From NCBI RefSeq assembly GCF_004341105.1, contig NZ_SLZK01000003.1, positions 1,033,055 through 1,097,054 on the forward strand: a DNA stretch of 64,000 bases. Direction: 5' to 3'. Each line of letters starts with the position of its first letter. The first letter of the stretch is position 1. The position numbers and the translations under genes are program-made. This DNA is from Rhizobium sp. BK418. GTDB lineage: Bacteria; Pseudomonadota; Alphaproteobacteria; Rhizobiales; Rhizobiaceae. Positions 49,512 to 57,575 of this stretch are shown here, piece after piece. The notes below the pieces were generated by a model. That model was not told the origin of the DNA. It saw only the letters and a list, made by a program, of their open reading frames with translations, and did not search any database.

Positions 49512-49675
49512 CGGATCATCCGAAAGCCGCTATACACTTTTCGGTCCAATGCTTTGTTCTGCCTGAAGCATCGGATTGTCCGAAAACCGCTATACACTTT
49601 TCGGTCTGATGCTTTGTTCTGCCTGAAGCATCGGATTATCCGAAAACCGCTCCACACTTTTCGGTCCGATGCTTT
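49508..49675. repeat. Three tandem 60-bp palindromic repeats
   Basis: Copies start at 49508, 49568 and 49628. Each reads GCATCGGATnnTCCGAAAnCCGCT.CACACTTTTCGGTCnGATGCTT, an imperfect palindrome (GCATCGGA...TCCGATGC), joined by TGTTCTGCCTGAA. The array fills the gap between the response regulator and kinase genes. The first and last copies touch or overlap the ends of those genes. Confidence 0.8.
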
Positions 49676-50351
49676 AGCGCGGCGCATGCAGGCTGTATCC
49701 GGTATTGCGCACGGTATGAAGAAGCGGCACGTCGAAGGGCCTGTCGATCTTGGCGCGCAGACGGCTGATATGGGTTTCGACGACGCTGGTCTTCGGGTCG
49801 AAATGGAAATCCCAGACGCGTTCGAGCAGCATGGTGCGCGTCAGCACGCGGCCTTCGTCACGCATCAAGACTTCGAGCAGGGTGAATTCGCGCGGCTGCA
49901 GCTCGATCGTCTGGCCCTGCCGCGTCACCTGCCGCCGGATCATGTCGAGTTCGAGATCGGCGACACGCAGCACCGTCTTTTCGTCCCGCACGGGCGGGCG
50001 GCGCGCCAGCGCATTGACGCGGGCGAGCAGTTCGGAAAAGGCGAAAGGCTTGGTGAGATAATCGTCGCCGCCGGCTTCCAACCCCTCGACGCGATCGTCG
50101 ACGCCGCTGACGGAGGTGAGGAAGATCGCCGGCGTGCCGATCTTGGCGGCGCGCACCGCCTTGATCAGCGACAGGCCGTCGAGGCCCGGCAGCATGCGGT
50201 CGACGACAAGCACGTCATATTGTTCGCGCGTCGCCTGGTAGAGCCCGTCGCGTCCGTCCCCGACGATGTCGCAGACGTGGCCTGCCTCCATCATGCCCTG
50301 CGTGACGTAATCGGCCGTCTTTTTATCGTCCTCGACGACGAGAATGCGCAT
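49674..50351 (-). CDS. OmpR-family response regulator
   Basis: A 225-residue regulator: receiver domain with acidic pocket EDD (7-9), phospho-acceptor Asp 51 in LVVDRMLPGLDG, the T/S and K positions in IFLTSVSG and DYLTKPF, and a winged-helix DNA-binding domain ending VWDFHFDPKTSVVETHISRLRAKIDRP. MRILVVEDD at 50351 sets the start. First gene of the operon with the kinase and phosphatase. Its own targets are unknown. Confidence 0.93.
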   Translation of the reverse strand: MRILVVEDDKKTADYVTQGMMEAGHVCDIVGDGRDGLYQATREQYDVLVVDRMLPGLDGLSLIKAVRAAKIGTPAIFLTSVSGVDDRVEGLEAGGDDYLTKPFAFSELLARVNALARRPPVRDEKTVLRVADLELDMIRRQVTRQGQTIELQPREFTLLEVLMRDEGRVLTRTMLLERVWDFHFDPKTSVVETHISRLRAKIDRPFDVPLLHTVRNTGYSLHAPR

Positions 50352-50694
50352 GCCCGGTCCAAATCCCCGTTTCCAAATCCTGTCTGTGGAGCATTTCGGT
50401 CTTCTGCCGAGCCCGGACATGTGACGTCGTACAATTGGCGCGGAATTGTGTCGTCTACCTTAGCGAATTCTTACGGATTTGTAAGGCGCGGCCGTGCCGC
50501 CGGCTTTCCGTCCTCAAGCCATACTTACGAAATCGTAGCGTTCCGGCAAGACCAGCATATGGAGCGGCGGCCAGAAGCGGCGGCATGGCGACGGAAAGGC
50601 GCTCGTCGGCGTGCTTCGAGATCAGTAGCGAGGTTGGGCCGGAAGCCGCTCATTGCACCGACAGAGAACGAGATCTCCAGAGGGCAGGGCGTTC
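50352..50694. other. Intergenic region with paired TTACG...GTAAG-like motifs
   Basis: Two similar motifs lie in the promoter region of the response regulator: TCTTACGGATTTGTAAGG (about 50468-50486) and ACTTACGAAATCGTAGCG (about 50523-50540). They could be binding sites for the regulator itself. No gene is apparent; the rest is ordinary GC-rich sequence. Confidence 0.35.
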
Positions 50695-50961
50695 TTATGC
50701 GAACCGGGCTGCCGACCGTGCCCGCGCCTTGGCCGCGACTTCCTCGCGGTCACGAGGCGGTTGAGACGTCTCCAGCGAATTGAGCAAGTCATGGGCGCAT
50801 TTTGCGATCGAAGAAACGGCTTTCTCGAAGGCGGCCTCGTTGCGTTTCGACGGCTTGGTCGTGCCGCTCAATTTACGCACAAACTGCAGAGCCGCATCGT
50901 GGATTTCTTCGTCGGTTGCCGGCGGATCGAAATTGAACAGGGGTTTTATGTTTCGGCACAT
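50695..50961 (-). CDS. DUF2277 domain protein
   Basis: An 88-residue protein starting MCRNIKPLFNFDPPATDEEIHDAALQFVRKLSGTTKPSKRNEAAF, the invariant beginning of the DUF2277 family, followed by AVSSIAKCAHDLLNSLET and an Arg/Ala tail. The family is small, cytoplasmic and of unknown function; the N-terminal MCRNIK suggests a metal or RNA contact, but this is unproven. Start set by the MCRNIK motif. Divergent from the arginase-family gene. Confidence 0.9.
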   Translation of the reverse strand: MCRNIKPLFNFDPPATDEEIHDAALQFVRKLSGTTKPSKRNEAAFEKAVSSIAKCAHDLLNSLETSQPPRDREEVAAKARARSAARFA

Positions 50962-51162
50962 GCGTTGCTTCCCTTCATCGTCTTTCCGTGGCGGAGAGGT
51001 GCGTGGCGTCATGTGGAATTTAGTCACGGCAATACCAATTGCAACGGACGGCAAAGCGAACCGAGTTTCGCAAAAATTCGGAATTCCGGGCAAATAAGAC
51101 ACCCTCGCTTTGCAGCAGAGAACCGGCTAGAAGACCACGAGATATGTTCGGAGGTATTGGCT

Positions 51163-51981
51163 GTGGCAAAACTGACTGAATATACCGTTTTTCAAGGCCG
51201 GGCCGGCGATCATAACGATCTGGCGATACCAGGCGCCCTGGCGATAGGCGAAGAGCTTTCGCGTCGCTCCGGCATTTCCCCTTATATTATCGGAATACCG
51301 GAGCCTGCGACGAATTCCGGCTGGCGCGAGGAGCTGGACGCGGCCCTGCCGGCGCTCAGGGAAATGCAATCGCGGCTGGACGATGTCTTTGCCCGCGGCG
51401 CTGTTTCCATTGCCGCCACGAGCCGGTGCGCCGTCTCGCTCGCAACGCTTCCGGCCGTCGCAAGGCATAATCCTTCCGTCTGCATTGTCTGGTTCGATGC
51501 CCATGCCGACCTGAACCCGCCTGAAGCCAGTATTTCAGGATATCTCGGCGGGCTGGCATTGGCAGGACCTGCCGGTCTCTGGGATTCAGGTCTCGGCGCC
51601 GGTTTGCATCTGGATCAGATCGTTCTGGTGGGAGAGCGCGACCTCGATCCCTATGAGGTCGAGCTGATTGCGCAACACCGCATTCCGCACATCAAGCCGG
51701 AAGACGATCTGGCGAAGGCGCTCAGGAGCGCAATTGCCGGTCGCGCCGTTTACGTGCATCTCGATTGCGACGTGCTGGAGCCGGGCATCGTGCCGACCGA
51801 TTATCGATGTGAAGGCGGCCTGTCGCTTGATGATCTCAAGGCCTGCTGCGAGGTCATTGCGGACCATGAGTTCGTCGGCATCGAAATCGCCGAGTTTCAA
51901 AACGCGTGGGAGCCCGACGGCCCGCCCGTCTCCCCTGACCCCTTGCTCGACGCGCTGCGCCCGCTGCTGGCGCAACGATAA
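51163..51981 (+). CDS. Arginase/agmatinase family ureohydrolase-like protein
   Basis: A 272-residue ureohydrolase-fold protein: FDAHADLN (about residues 107-114) and LDCDVLEP (about 202-209) give the metal-binding aspartates; the third usual motif (GGDH) is replaced by GAVSIAATSRCA, so one metal ligand may be missing. The start is a GTG at 51163 with GGAGGT seven bases before. The substrate is therefore uncertain (arginine, agmatine, formiminoglutamate or none). No operon partners. Confidence 0.75.
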   Translation: MAKLTEYTVFQGRAGDHNDLAIPGALAIGEELSRRSGISPYIIGIPEPATNSGWREELDAALPALREMQSRLDDVFARGAVSIAATSRCAVSLATLPAVARHNPSVCIVWFDAHADLNPPEASISGYLGGLALAGPAGLWDSGLGAGLHLDQIVLVGERDLDPYEVELIAQHRIPHIKPEDDLAKALRSAIAGRAVYVHLDCDVLEPGIVPTDYRCEGGLSLDDLKACCEVIADHEFVGIEIAEFQNAWEPDGPPVSPDPLLDALRPLLAQR

Positions 51982-52146
51982 GCCCCGGGAATTGCGTCTC
52001 TATGTCGAAGGGATATCCGCTCGATGCGCTTCAAATGGGGGATTGAGATCGAAGCAGCCAGGCGACCGTCGCCATCCTCCGGCAAATTCCGCCTTCGGCT
52101 ATATCTGAATTCCATTGCCCTTTCGAAATGACCGCGGACAAGCATC

Positions 52147-52902
52147 ATGACCACAATAACAAGCATAACTTCCACGGTGACGGCCTCTTTTCTCGGCTCC
52201 TTCGTGGAAGTCGTGGAGGCCTTCACCATCATCCTTGCCGTCGGCGTCACGCAGAGCTGGCGGCCGGCCTTCATCGGCACCGGGCTGGCGCTGGCCGTGC
52301 TTGCGGTGCTGGTGCTGGTCTTCGGACCACTGCTCGCGCTGATCCCGATCGAAATCCTGCAATTCTTCATCGGCACATTGCTGATCCTGTTCGGCATGCG
52401 GTGGCTCAGAAAAGCAATCCTCAGGGCCTCGGGCTTCATTGCGCTGCATGACGAGGAAAGGGCCTTTGCAGCCGAGACCGATGCACTGGCGCGCCGGTCG
52501 GCCGACCGGCGGGCAGATTTCCTGGCCGGCACGGCGGCTTTCAAAGCCGTGTTGCTGGAAGGCGTCGAAGTGGTGTTCATCGTCATCGCCACCGGCGCCA
52601 GGCCTGGCATGTTGCCCTTCGCGACCATCGGCGCGCTGATTGCCTGCATCGCCGTGCTCGCCATCGGTATGCTTGTGCACAAGCCGCTGTCGTCAGTGCC
52701 GGAAAACACGCTGAAATTCATCGTCGGACTGATGCTGACGGCCTTCGGCATCTTCTGGGTCGGCGAGGGTCTCGGCACCGAGTGGCCGGGCGAGGACCTG
52801 TCGCTGATCGGCATCTTCGCCCTTCTCGCCGCCTTCTCCTTCGCGGCCGTCAAATGGCTGCGGCAATATTACGACACGCATATGGAGCCCGTCGCCCGAT
52901 GA
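52147..52902 (+). CDS. COG4280-type membrane protein
   Basis: A 251-residue protein with about six spans: TASFLGSFVEVVEAFTIILAVGV at the start, repeated later as AAFKAVLLEGVEVVFIVIATGA, an internal duplication with the same (V/L)E(V/G)VE pattern. This is the COG4280 predicted-permease group; the acidic residues in spans suggest ion transport, but no function is known. It overlaps the next gene by ATGA. A glance at residue order also recalls GDT1/TerC-type transporters. Confidence 0.75.
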   Translation: MTTITSITSTVTASFLGSFVEVVEAFTIILAVGVTQSWRPAFIGTGLALAVLAVLVLVFGPLLALIPIEILQFFIGTLLILFGMRWLRKAILRASGFIALHDEERAFAAETDALARRSADRRADFLAGTAAFKAVLLEGVEVVFIVIATGARPGMLPFATIGALIACIAVLAIGMLVHKPLSSVPENTLKFIVGLMLTAFGIFWVGEGLGTEWPGEDLSLIGIFALLAAFSFAAVKWLRQYYDTHMEPVAR

Positions 52903-53117
52903 ACATTCTCAAGATCGCCTTCAAGGAATTGACCGGCATGTTCATCGATGACGGGGCGCTGGCGCTTTTGAGCCTGCTGCTCGTGCTCGGTGTCGGGTTC
53001 GCGGTCAAATCCGGGCTCATGGGGCCGATGGCAGGGGCTGCGCTGCTCATTGCCGGCTGTCTTGCCATTCTCGCGGAGAGCGTGACACGTGCCGCAAGGC
53101 GGAAGGTTCGTCGATAG
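52899..53117 (+). CDS. Small membrane partner protein
   Basis: A 72-residue protein with two spans (GALALLSLLLVLGVGFAVKSG and GPMAGAALLIAGCLAILAESV) and an Arg/Lys-rich end. Its start overlaps the stop of the COG4280 gene, so the two are co-translated and likely interact. No family recognised. Confidence 0.65.
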   Translation: MNILKIAFKELTGMFIDDGALALLSLLLVLGVGFAVKSGLMGPMAGAALLIAGCLAILAESVTRAARRKVRR

Positions 53118-53256
53118 GGGTGAGGGCTCTTGGCTCCGGGCGCAAACCTCAGCCCCCTACAATCCAATCCCTACTGCCCGCCCGCCGACCTCTCGGAAGA
53201 CTACCGGCGGCACACTTCCTCAAGGCGTCAGACTCTCCACGTCTATGCCATGCGTG

Positions 53257-53385
53257 TCAAACCACCATTACGGGGATGCCCGGGTGCCTGTGGCGCAGCC
53301 GCTGGTATTTTTCGGCAAACCGGTTCTGCCGCTCGACCTCTTCGAAGATCGCCTTGCCGGCATGCAACACGCGAAATGCCGCCAT
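53257..53385 (-). CDS. Small hypothetical protein, 42 aa
   Basis: A 42-codon frame: MAAFRVLHAGKAIFEEVERQNRFAEKYQRLRHRHPGIPVMVV. The amphipathic helix with basic and acidic pairs looks coding. It is 41 bases downstream of the membrane-anchored protein at 53426 on the same strand. The rest of 53118-53425 is otherwise empty. Unsupported by any family. Confidence 0.35.
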   Translation of the reverse strand: MAAFRVLHAGKAIFEEVERQNRFAEKYQRLRHRHPGIPVMVV

Positions 53386-53425
53386 CTGGAGCAGGGCGGC
53401 GGCAGGCAGCGGGGAAAAGACGGTC

Positions 53426-53905
53426 TTACCGGTCTCTTTGGCGTGCGGCCAGAATGAGCGGCGCCATCGCCGTTGCCAGCGAGCCGAAGGGCAACCGCTG
53501 CAAGGCCCTGCCGACCAGGAAGGCGGCGGCCATGGCGCTGGAGAGTTTCAGCCAGGGGTAATCGCCAAGCTGGGCATGCGCGCTCGCATTCGCCCAGCGC
53601 AGATTTTCTTCCACGACGTTGCCCGCCCGATGGCGGATGACGTGAAGCCGGGCACGCAGATTGTTGATCTCCTGGCGCACATCCTCGATCTGCCGCTCCA
53701 GTTCCTCGCGCGAAGCGGCACGCTCGACATCGACGATGACCTCCTCGATCGGGGCATCCTCGGCAACTGCATCGAGATAGTCCTCATAGGCCTGCTCGCT
53801 GGCAAAGCCCTCGGCCCTCGCTTGCTCATCGGCCGGGGTGGGCGTGGTTTCGTCGAGGCTGTCTTTCCTGCGGTCGGTATCGTCCCAGCCGTCGGTCCCT
53901 GGCAT
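53426..53905 (-). CDS. DUF883-like membrane-anchored protein
   Basis: A 159-residue protein: an acidic first half (SEQAYEDYLDAVAEDAPIEEVIVDVERAASREELERQIEDVRQEINNLRARL), which forms a coiled coil, then a single span near the C-terminus (LSSAMAAAFLVGRAL) followed by a short basic tail. This order resembles ElaB/YqjD/DUF883-type proteins that anchor ribosomes or other cargo at the membrane, a loose match. ATG 53905 gives the acidic start. Confidence 0.6.
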   Translation of the reverse strand: MPGTDGWDDTDRRKDSLDETTPTPADEQARAEGFASEQAYEDYLDAVAEDAPIEEVIVDVERAASREELERQIEDVRQEINNLRARLHVIRHRAGNVVEENLRWANASAHAQLGDYPWLKLSSAMAAAFLVGRALQRLPFGSLATAMAPLILAARQRDR

Positions 53906-54159
53906 TGCGGTCTCCTCCTTGGCTGCAGCAGATCAAACGTATGAGGGAGCAAAAGGATGCATGGGCTTGTGAGAGATGCGAAGCGGTGGCCGAAGCCCGG
54001 TCATCGCCTTCCGACAGCGTCGAGATGCGCAGGCGGTCGGCGCGGAACAATCGTGGACGACATCTGGAAGACGCTGGCGAGCAGCCTCTGTCTGTCCAAT
54101 TCATCGGTTTTCAGGCGGACGCTCCACGCTGGTGAGTCCTCGCGCTGCGACCCGCTGTT

Positions 54160-54192
54160 CCGTCATGCTCGGGACAAGCCCGAGCATGACGG
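54160..54192. repeat. Single REP-like palindrome
   Basis: CCGTCATGCTCGGG (54160-54173), ACAAG, CCCGAGCATGACGG (54179-54192): a perfect 14-bp stem. Its outer bases (CCGTCAT/ATGACGG) and the ACAAG loop match the ends of the GIY-YIG element (CCGTCATTCCTGTG...CTTGT). It is a single, isolated copy. Confidence 0.6.
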
Positions 54193-54271
54193 CGGATAAA
54201 AGGGTGGCGCTGCAACGCTCACCGGGAATTTCGCGCGGCCTTCAGCCGGGCGTGGACAGGCTTCGTGGCTC

Positions 54272-54769
54272 TCAATCCAGGAGATCGGCGGGCACCTTGC
54301 CGCCGTTTTCCGAGAGTTTCTTCATGAGCGCCTTGTGCAGGAAGACGTTCATCTTGGCGCTGTCATTGGTGTCGCCGGTATAGCCGAGTTCGCCGGCGAG
54401 CTCCTTGCGCTCCGCCATGCTGGCATCCATTCCGAGCGCCTTCATCAGGTCGACGATCGAGTGGCGCCAGTCGAGCTTCTGGCCGGATTTCTTGACGGCC
54501 GCGTTCAGAATCTGCTCGATGTCGGCATTACTGGTTTGAGCGGGGCTGGTTTGAGCGGGGCCGGTTTGAGCAGGGCTGGATTGAGCCGGTGGCGGCGCGC
54601 CGGTTGCGGGCTCCGTGACAGGCGGAGCCTTCGCTGCTGGTGCGGGAGATGCCGGCTGGGCGGGAGCACTGGCGCTTTGCGGGGCGGCGGGTGCGGCCGA
54701 GGGCTCTGGAACAGGTGCAGCCTGCGCTTTGCCAAAGATCGCGTTCTTGATGCGGTCGAAGACGCTCAC
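54272..54769 (-). CDS. DUF3597 domain protein
   Basis: A 165-residue protein: MSVFDRIKNAIFG at the start, an Ala/Pro-rich linker (including the repeat PAQTxPAQT), and a DUF3597 domain in the last 80 residues (NADIEQILNAAVKKSGQKLDWRHSIVDLMKALGMDASMAERKELAGELGYTGDTNDSAKMNVFLHKAL). The family's function is unknown; the domain has been noted as a small helical bundle. Translation starts at GTG 54769, preceded by GGAGGATTTCC. Confidence 0.87.
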   Translation of the reverse strand: MSVFDRIKNAIFGKAQAAPVPEPSAAPAAPQSASAPAQPASPAPAAKAPPVTEPATGAPPPAQSSPAQTGPAQTSPAQTSNADIEQILNAAVKKSGQKLDWRHSIVDLMKALGMDASMAERKELAGELGYTGDTNDSAKMNVFLHKALMKKLSENGGKVPADLLD

Positions 54770-54982
54770 GGAAATCCTCCTCGTGTGGTTAGGCCGGGAA
54801 CGCCTCTCGCGAGAGGAGCTCCAGCCGCTGACCGGAAGAGAAGTAGGGTGGAGAAGCGATCCGCAAAGCCCTCCGATGGGAATCATCGTGGGTGTGGCTG
54901 GTGAGGCATGACGTAGCGCTTCCGCGCCCTCAAAGGCAACTATGTCTCAAGTTTGGCAGCCATGGCAGGCTGCCTGGTTCCA

Positions 54983-55552
54983 TTAAGAAAACTCGTTCGC
55001 TCTCGGGCCGGCGAGCGTCACGCGCCAGGTCGAGCGTTTGAGGAAATCCTGGGTCGCCAGAAATGTATAGGGCGTGGCTCGCCAGGGTTTTACTGCGTTG
55101 TTGAGGTTATCGAGCACGTAATCGCCATCGTCCATGCGGGCGATCAGCACGACGTGGTTTTCGTTGCGCGGACCGATCACCACCGAGAGCGCCAGGCGGT
55201 GCGCCGGAAAGCCGGCGTCGATGAGATCCTTCATCTTCTGCAGGGCGTAATCTTCACAATCGCCCCGTCCGCCGACAGGCAAAGTCCAGTCATCGCCATT
55301 GGGTGACTGATCTTCCACCGATCTGACGCGCCCGTTGACGGCGCGGGTGACCTTGCGCAGCAGCGGCATGCCGACCTCGGCCGACGCCCCTTGACCTGAC
55401 GTTTCATGGCAGAGCCAGCGATATCGGGCGCAGGCGGATGCGAATCCCACCGGCGCGCCGATGCTTCGGGTGACGGGTAAAGCTTGCCCGGCAAATGCCT
55501 GAAATTGCGTGGGAAAGAAAACAAGCGAAACAAGACAAACAAGCCACCGCAT
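54983..55552 (-). CDS. Bacterial transglutaminase-like cysteine peptidase (BTLCP)
   Basis: A 189-residue exported protein with a signal peptide (MRWLVCLVSLVFFPTQFQAFA) and the BTLCP fold: GGRGDCEDYALQKMKDLIDAGFP carries the catalytic cysteine, NENHVVLIARMDDGDYVLDN the histidine and aspartate. BTLCPs such as LapG act on periplasmic or outer-membrane targets, often adhesins under c-di-GMP control. No LapD partner is next to it. A repeat-rich secreted protein gene lies divergently upstream, a possible substrate (speculative). Confidence 0.88.
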   Translation of the reverse strand: MRWLVCLVSLVFFPTQFQAFAGQALPVTRSIGAPVGFASACARYRWLCHETSGQGASAEVGMPLLRKVTRAVNGRVRSVEDQSPNGDDWTLPVGGRGDCEDYALQKMKDLIDAGFPAHRLALSVVIGPRNENHVVLIARMDDGDYVLDNLNNAVKPWRATPYTFLATQDFLKRSTWRVTLAGPRANEFS

Positions 55553-55742
55553 GAATCACCCTTCTATTGCTCGGCGGGACTGTAACACAGTTTATACTAA
55601 AACTTTAATAAAATTTATTACTTACGAAATTAACTATAGATTAAGAGGTTGTGCCATTATCCACGATTTATTCTTGGAATTAACAGTTCGCTAATATAAA
55701 AACTCTCCTCATTAACGGTTTATTAACTTTGGGAGAGATTAG

Positions 55743-57128
55743 ATGATCCGCAAAGCAGCGAAGTATAGCGTCGCCGTTGCTTTCCTTCTGGCAAGCAGCA
55801 GCCTCACGATGGCCGCACCGGCAGTTGTCAACTGCTCCGCAGCCAAGCCCGGCTCGATCGAGGCCCGGCTGTGCCTGCCGACGAAATCCATCCGCACCGA
55901 TAACGACAGCCGCACGGTCAATAACGACAGCAGCGGCAACCGCTTCGGCCGGGACAATCAGGCTTCGAGCCGCAACTCCTCCAGCAATCGTGGGGATCAG
56001 GGCAGCTCCGGCTCCGGTAATACCGGCGGCTCCGGCTCGGGTAACGGCGGCGGCACGGGCCCCGGCAATGGCGGTGGCGCTGGCCCCGGTGACGGCGGTG
56101 GCGCTGGCCCCGGTGACGGCGGTGGCGCTGGCCCTGGTGACGGCGGTGGCGCAGGCCCTGGTGACGGTGGCGGTGCAGGCCCTGGTGACGGTGGTGGCGC
56201 TGGACCCGGCGACGGTGGCGGTGCAGGCCCTGGTGATGGCGATCATCATGGCGGCGGCAAGGGCCACGGCCACGGTGGCGGCAAAGACCATGATCACGGC
56301 GGCGGCAAGGGCCACGGCCACGGTGGTGGCAAGGACCATGACCATGGCGGCGGCAAGGGCCACGGCCACGGTGGTGACAAGGACCATGACCACGGCGGCG
56401 GCAAGGATCACGGCAACGGCGGCGGCAAGGATCACGACAACGGCGGCGGCAAGGATCACGACAACGGCGGTGGCAACGGTCACGACAACGGCGGCAGCAG
56501 CAACGGCAACAGCGGAGGCAACAGCGGCGGCAATAGCGGCGGCAATAGCGGTGGCGGTAGCGGCGGCGGCAATAGCGGTGGCAATAGCGGCGGCAATAGC
56601 GGCGGTAACAGCGGCGGCAACGGCGGTGGCAGCAGCGGTGGCAACAGCGGCGGCAATAGCGGCGGCAACGGTGACGGTAGCGGCGGCAACAGCGGTGGCA
56701 ATAGCGGCGGCAACAGCAACGGCAACAGCGGCGGCAATAGCGGCGGCAACAGCGGTGGCAACAGCGGTGGCAACAGCGGCGGCAACAGCGGCGGCAACAG
56801 CGGCGGTAACAGCGGTGGTAACAGCGGTGGCAACAGCGGCGGCAACAGCGGCGGTAACAGCGGCGGCAACAGCGGTGGCAACAGCGGCGGCAATAGCGGC
56901 GGTAACAGCGGTGGCAATAGCGGTGGCAACAGCGGCGGCAACAGCGGCGGCAATAGCGGCGGCAACAGCGGTGGCAACAGCGGTGGTAACAGCGGTGGCA
57001 ACAGCGGCGGCAACAGCGGCGGCAACAGCGGTGGCAACAGCGGCGGCAATAGCGGCGGCAACAGCGGTGGCAATAGCGGCGGCAGCAGCAACGGCAACAG
57101 CGGTGGCAACGGTAACGGCCATAAGTGA
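55743..57128 (+). CDS. Secreted Gly/Asn/Ser repeat protein with His/Asp-rich block
   Basis: A 461-residue protein. Signal peptide about 1-24 (AVAFLLASSSLTMA), a short non-repeat head with two cysteines, then three repeat zones: G(A)GPGDGG units (about residues 105-160), a His/Asp/Lys zone of KGHGHGGG and KDHDHGGG units (about 165-235), and a very long run of NSGG repeats (12 bases each) to the end. The protein is probably extracellular and disordered; the His/Asp zone could bind divalent metals (inferred). The last part of the DNA is a near-perfect 12-base tandem array. Confidence 0.8.
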   Translation: MIRKAAKYSVAVAFLLASSSLTMAAPAVVNCSAAKPGSIEARLCLPTKSIRTDNDSRTVNNDSSGNRFGRDNQASSRNSSSNRGDQGSSGSGNTGGSGSGNGGGTGPGNGGGAGPGDGGGAGPGDGGGAGPGDGGGAGPGDGGGAGPGDGGGAGPGDGGGAGPGDGDHHGGGKGHGHGGGKDHDHGGGKGHGHGGGKDHDHGGGKGHGHGGDKDHDHGGGKDHGNGGGKDHDNGGGKDHDNGGGNGHDNGGSSNGNSGGNSGGNSGGNSGGGSGGGNSGGNSGGNSGGNSGGNGGGSSGGNSGGNSGGNGDGSGGNSGGNSGGNSNGNSGGNSGGNSGGNSGGNSGGNSGGNSGGNSGGNSGGNSGGNSGGNSGGNSGGNSGGNSGGNSGGNSGGNSGGNSGGNSGGNSGGNSGGNSGGNSGGNSGGNSGGNSGGNSGGNSGGNSGGSSNGNSGGNGNGHK

Positions 57129-57260
57129 TCGGGCCGGGTCCGGCCTGATCTTCAGAACGGAAGGAGGGGCTTCAGAGAGGCCCTTCTTTCAAAAGCATAA
57201 CGGAATGCGGCCCGGTGGCGGCATCAGCCGCCAGCATTTGCCGGGCGCATACCCTTTCCT

Positions 57261-57312
57261 CCCTCGTTCCTGTGTCGGCGTGCTGGCGTAAGATATGTCA
57301 CAGGAATCCGGT
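57261..57312. repeat. Diverged left-end-like copy of the dispersed palindrome
   Basis: CCTCGTTCCTGTGTCGGCG, then GTCACAGGAATCCGG: the outer arms match the left end of the GIY-YIG element family (ATTCCTGTG...TCACAGGAATCC), while the loop is longer and unrelated. No right end is recognisable nearby. Confidence 0.5.
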
Positions 57313-57473
57313 TGATGGCTCGCATGTATAGCGTAGGAGCCATCTGCGCCGAGAGGTGTCGGGCGCGCCGGGTCTCTGGGGCATCGGGCTGGGCCGAGGC
57401 CGCAGAGATGAGGGAGGAGGGGTCTGCATGACGATCCAAGATCGGCATAAGCCGGCATATGCAAGCAAAATCA

Positions 57474-57500
57474 GGGCTCCAGCGATGGAGCCCTTTTTTT
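57474..57500 (+). terminator. Rho-independent terminator
   Basis: GGGCTCC (57474-57480), AGCGAT, GGAGCCC (57487-57493), then seven T. Textbook intrinsic terminator on the plus strand. It is 346 bases past the end of the repeat protein gene, so it may end a separate short transcript. Confidence 0.8.
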
Positions 57501-57575
57501 ATGGAATGCGGGTCGGAATGGTGTTCGCTGATCTACGATCCTCGATATGCGAGACGCCCGCTCACACCGGTGAAA

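Larger units (their letters stand above)
57129..57575. other. Intergenic region with repeat remnant and terminator
   Basis: About 450 bases without a clear gene. It holds a left-end-like copy of the palindromic element (57261-57312) and a strong plus-strand terminator (57474-57500). Sequence just before the terminator could be a small RNA. Confidence 0.4.

Noticed and set aside
53826..54135. Small frames on both strands between the DUF883-like and DUF3597 genes
   Set aside because: No ribosome-binding site or protein-like composition, and the region ends in a REP-like palindrome.
55680..57122. Long open frames on the other strand and other frames of the Gly-rich repeat gene, read as Ala/Val/Thr or Leu/Pro repeats
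   Set aside because: The 12-base repeat has no stop codons in several frames. Only the plus-strand frame at 55743 has a signal peptide and a non-repeat head.
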